From: Fomes fomentarius
Lineage: Eukaryota; Basidiomycota; Agaricomycetes; Polyporales; Polyporaceae
DNA length: 64,000 nt
Direction: 5' to 3'
Assembly (NCBI GenBank): GCA_022606135.1
Contig: JABYQN010000009.1
Coordinates: forward strand, 1,017,001 to 1,081,000
Shown: in pieces, positions 63,325 through 64,000 of the stretch
How positions within the stretch are numbered: position 1 is the stretch's first letter
Layout: every line of letters begins with the position of its first letter
Notes under the pieces: generated by a model
Database searches by the model: none
Seen by the model: the letters and a program-made list of their open reading frames with translations, nothing else
What the model was told of the DNA's origin: nothing
Position numbers and translations under genes: made by a program

Positions 63325-64000
63325 ATGGCGTTGATCGACGAACTTCCGCAAGTCGCCCTTGTGGCAGCCGTTCTATATGTCTCGTGGACCATTCTTCGAC
63401 CATTCGTAGTCAAGTCGCCGCTGGACAGCATCCCTGGTCCTCCAGCATCGTCGTTCATCACTGGTGAGTGTCGTGTTCGAATTCGGTGTCTTCGAGAGGA
63501 GAAGGGTACGGAAATATTGCGTACGGGGTGTTCTTGACGCGCTTCACACCTGTCCGGGTCCCGGCTTTTGCACGGTGGCGCGCGTGGGATCATTCACAAG
63601 CCTCTTGAACATACATGTGTTGCTGAACAATACCGTATAGGTAACATGAAGGAATACATCAATCGTGACTGTTGGGCCTTTCGTGACGAAATTGAGCACA
63701 AATATGGCCGGGTAGTCGCCCTGCATGGAGCGTTGGGGGTGCGTTTCACTCAGTTGGGATCTCCTTCATGATGATGTCTCTGAAAGCGCCGCGTCGTTTG
63801 CAGAAGAAATTCTTACAAGTATACGACCCGAAGGCGATGCATACTATGTTCATCAAGGAGATAGACATCTTCGAGGAGGCCGTGCAGTGAGTGTATACTG
63901 TTTCGAAATTGCGCAGGCCTGAACGTCCTCGCATAGTAATCTGCGCATCATGCTGGGACCCGGCCTACTCGGCGTTCTAGGTGGGTCAATGTCTCTGTTT
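63325..64000 (+). CDS. cytochrome P450 (P450-4), 5' part only
   Basis: Runs off the right edge. Exon 1 is 63325-63463 (MALIDELPQ, membrane helix VALVAAVLYVSWTILRPF, hinge IPGPPAS). Exon 2 is 63641-63738 (DCWAFRDEIEHKYGRVVALHG). Two more short exons follow, with KKFLQVYDPKAMHTMFIKEI and then RIMLGPGLLGVLG just before the edge. Exon lengths 139 and 98 are identical to those of P450-1, and the proteins align through this region, so they are paralogues of one family. Heme and I-helix parts lie outside the window, so activity cannot be judged. Confidence 0.85.

Overview
This window is nuclear DNA of a filamentous basidiomycete, most likely an agaricomycete of the polypore or crust-fungus type. The evidence is the gene architecture: almost every gene is cut by many introns of about 47-60 bases with GT(G/A)(C/A)G(T) donors, CTNAC-like branch points and (C/T)AG acceptors. 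The gene content agrees: DUF6534-type membrane proteins, several expanded cytochrome P450s, F-box/leucine-rich proteins and conserved eukaryotic housekeeping genes. I rebuilt gene models by hand from splice signals, reading frame and family conservation. Exon coordinates given with a closed reading frame should be close; those marked approximate are not.

Layout. 0-6.3 kb: a Kin4-like protein kinase (minus, runs off the left edge), the mRNA-export factor Gle1 (minus) and an F-box-like protein (plus). 6.3-9.75 kb: no supported gene. 9.75-14.6 kb: a tandem pair of seven-helix-like DUF6534 genes, each broken into 19-20 exons, many only 10-26 bases long and with nearly identical exon lengths in both copies. 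14.6-16.8 kb: empty. 16.8-18.3 kb: a RING-finger protein (minus). 18.3-24.7 kb: mostly empty, with one unrecognised coding-like stretch. 24.7-33.0 kb: three RNA/translation genes, the ribosome-biogenesis protein Nop4 (plus), a Cid1-type nucleotidyltransferase (minus) and eIF3 subunit l (plus). 33.4-41.5 kb: two divergent P450s and a SnoaL/DUF1348-like protein. 42.1-51.1 kb: a C2H2 zinc-finger protein and a full-length ABCC/MRP transporter. 51.5-59.0 kb: a second F-box protein with an apparent one-base frameshift, a third P450 and an Apd1-like sucrase/ferredoxin protein. 59.0-63.3 kb: empty. 63.3-64.0 kb: the start of a fourth P450.

How the genes may work together. The left two-thirds is ordinary housekeeping content. 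From 33 to 64 kb there are four P450s in two families (P450-1 with P450-4; P450-2 with P450-3), an MRP-type exporter, a small SnoaL-like fold protein and a candidate transcription factor. This could be a loose detoxification or specialised-metabolism neighbourhood, but no backbone synthase (PKS, NRPS, terpene cyclase) is visible, so co-function is only inferred. No rRNA, tRNA, CRISPR, transposase or reverse transcriptase gene was recognised.
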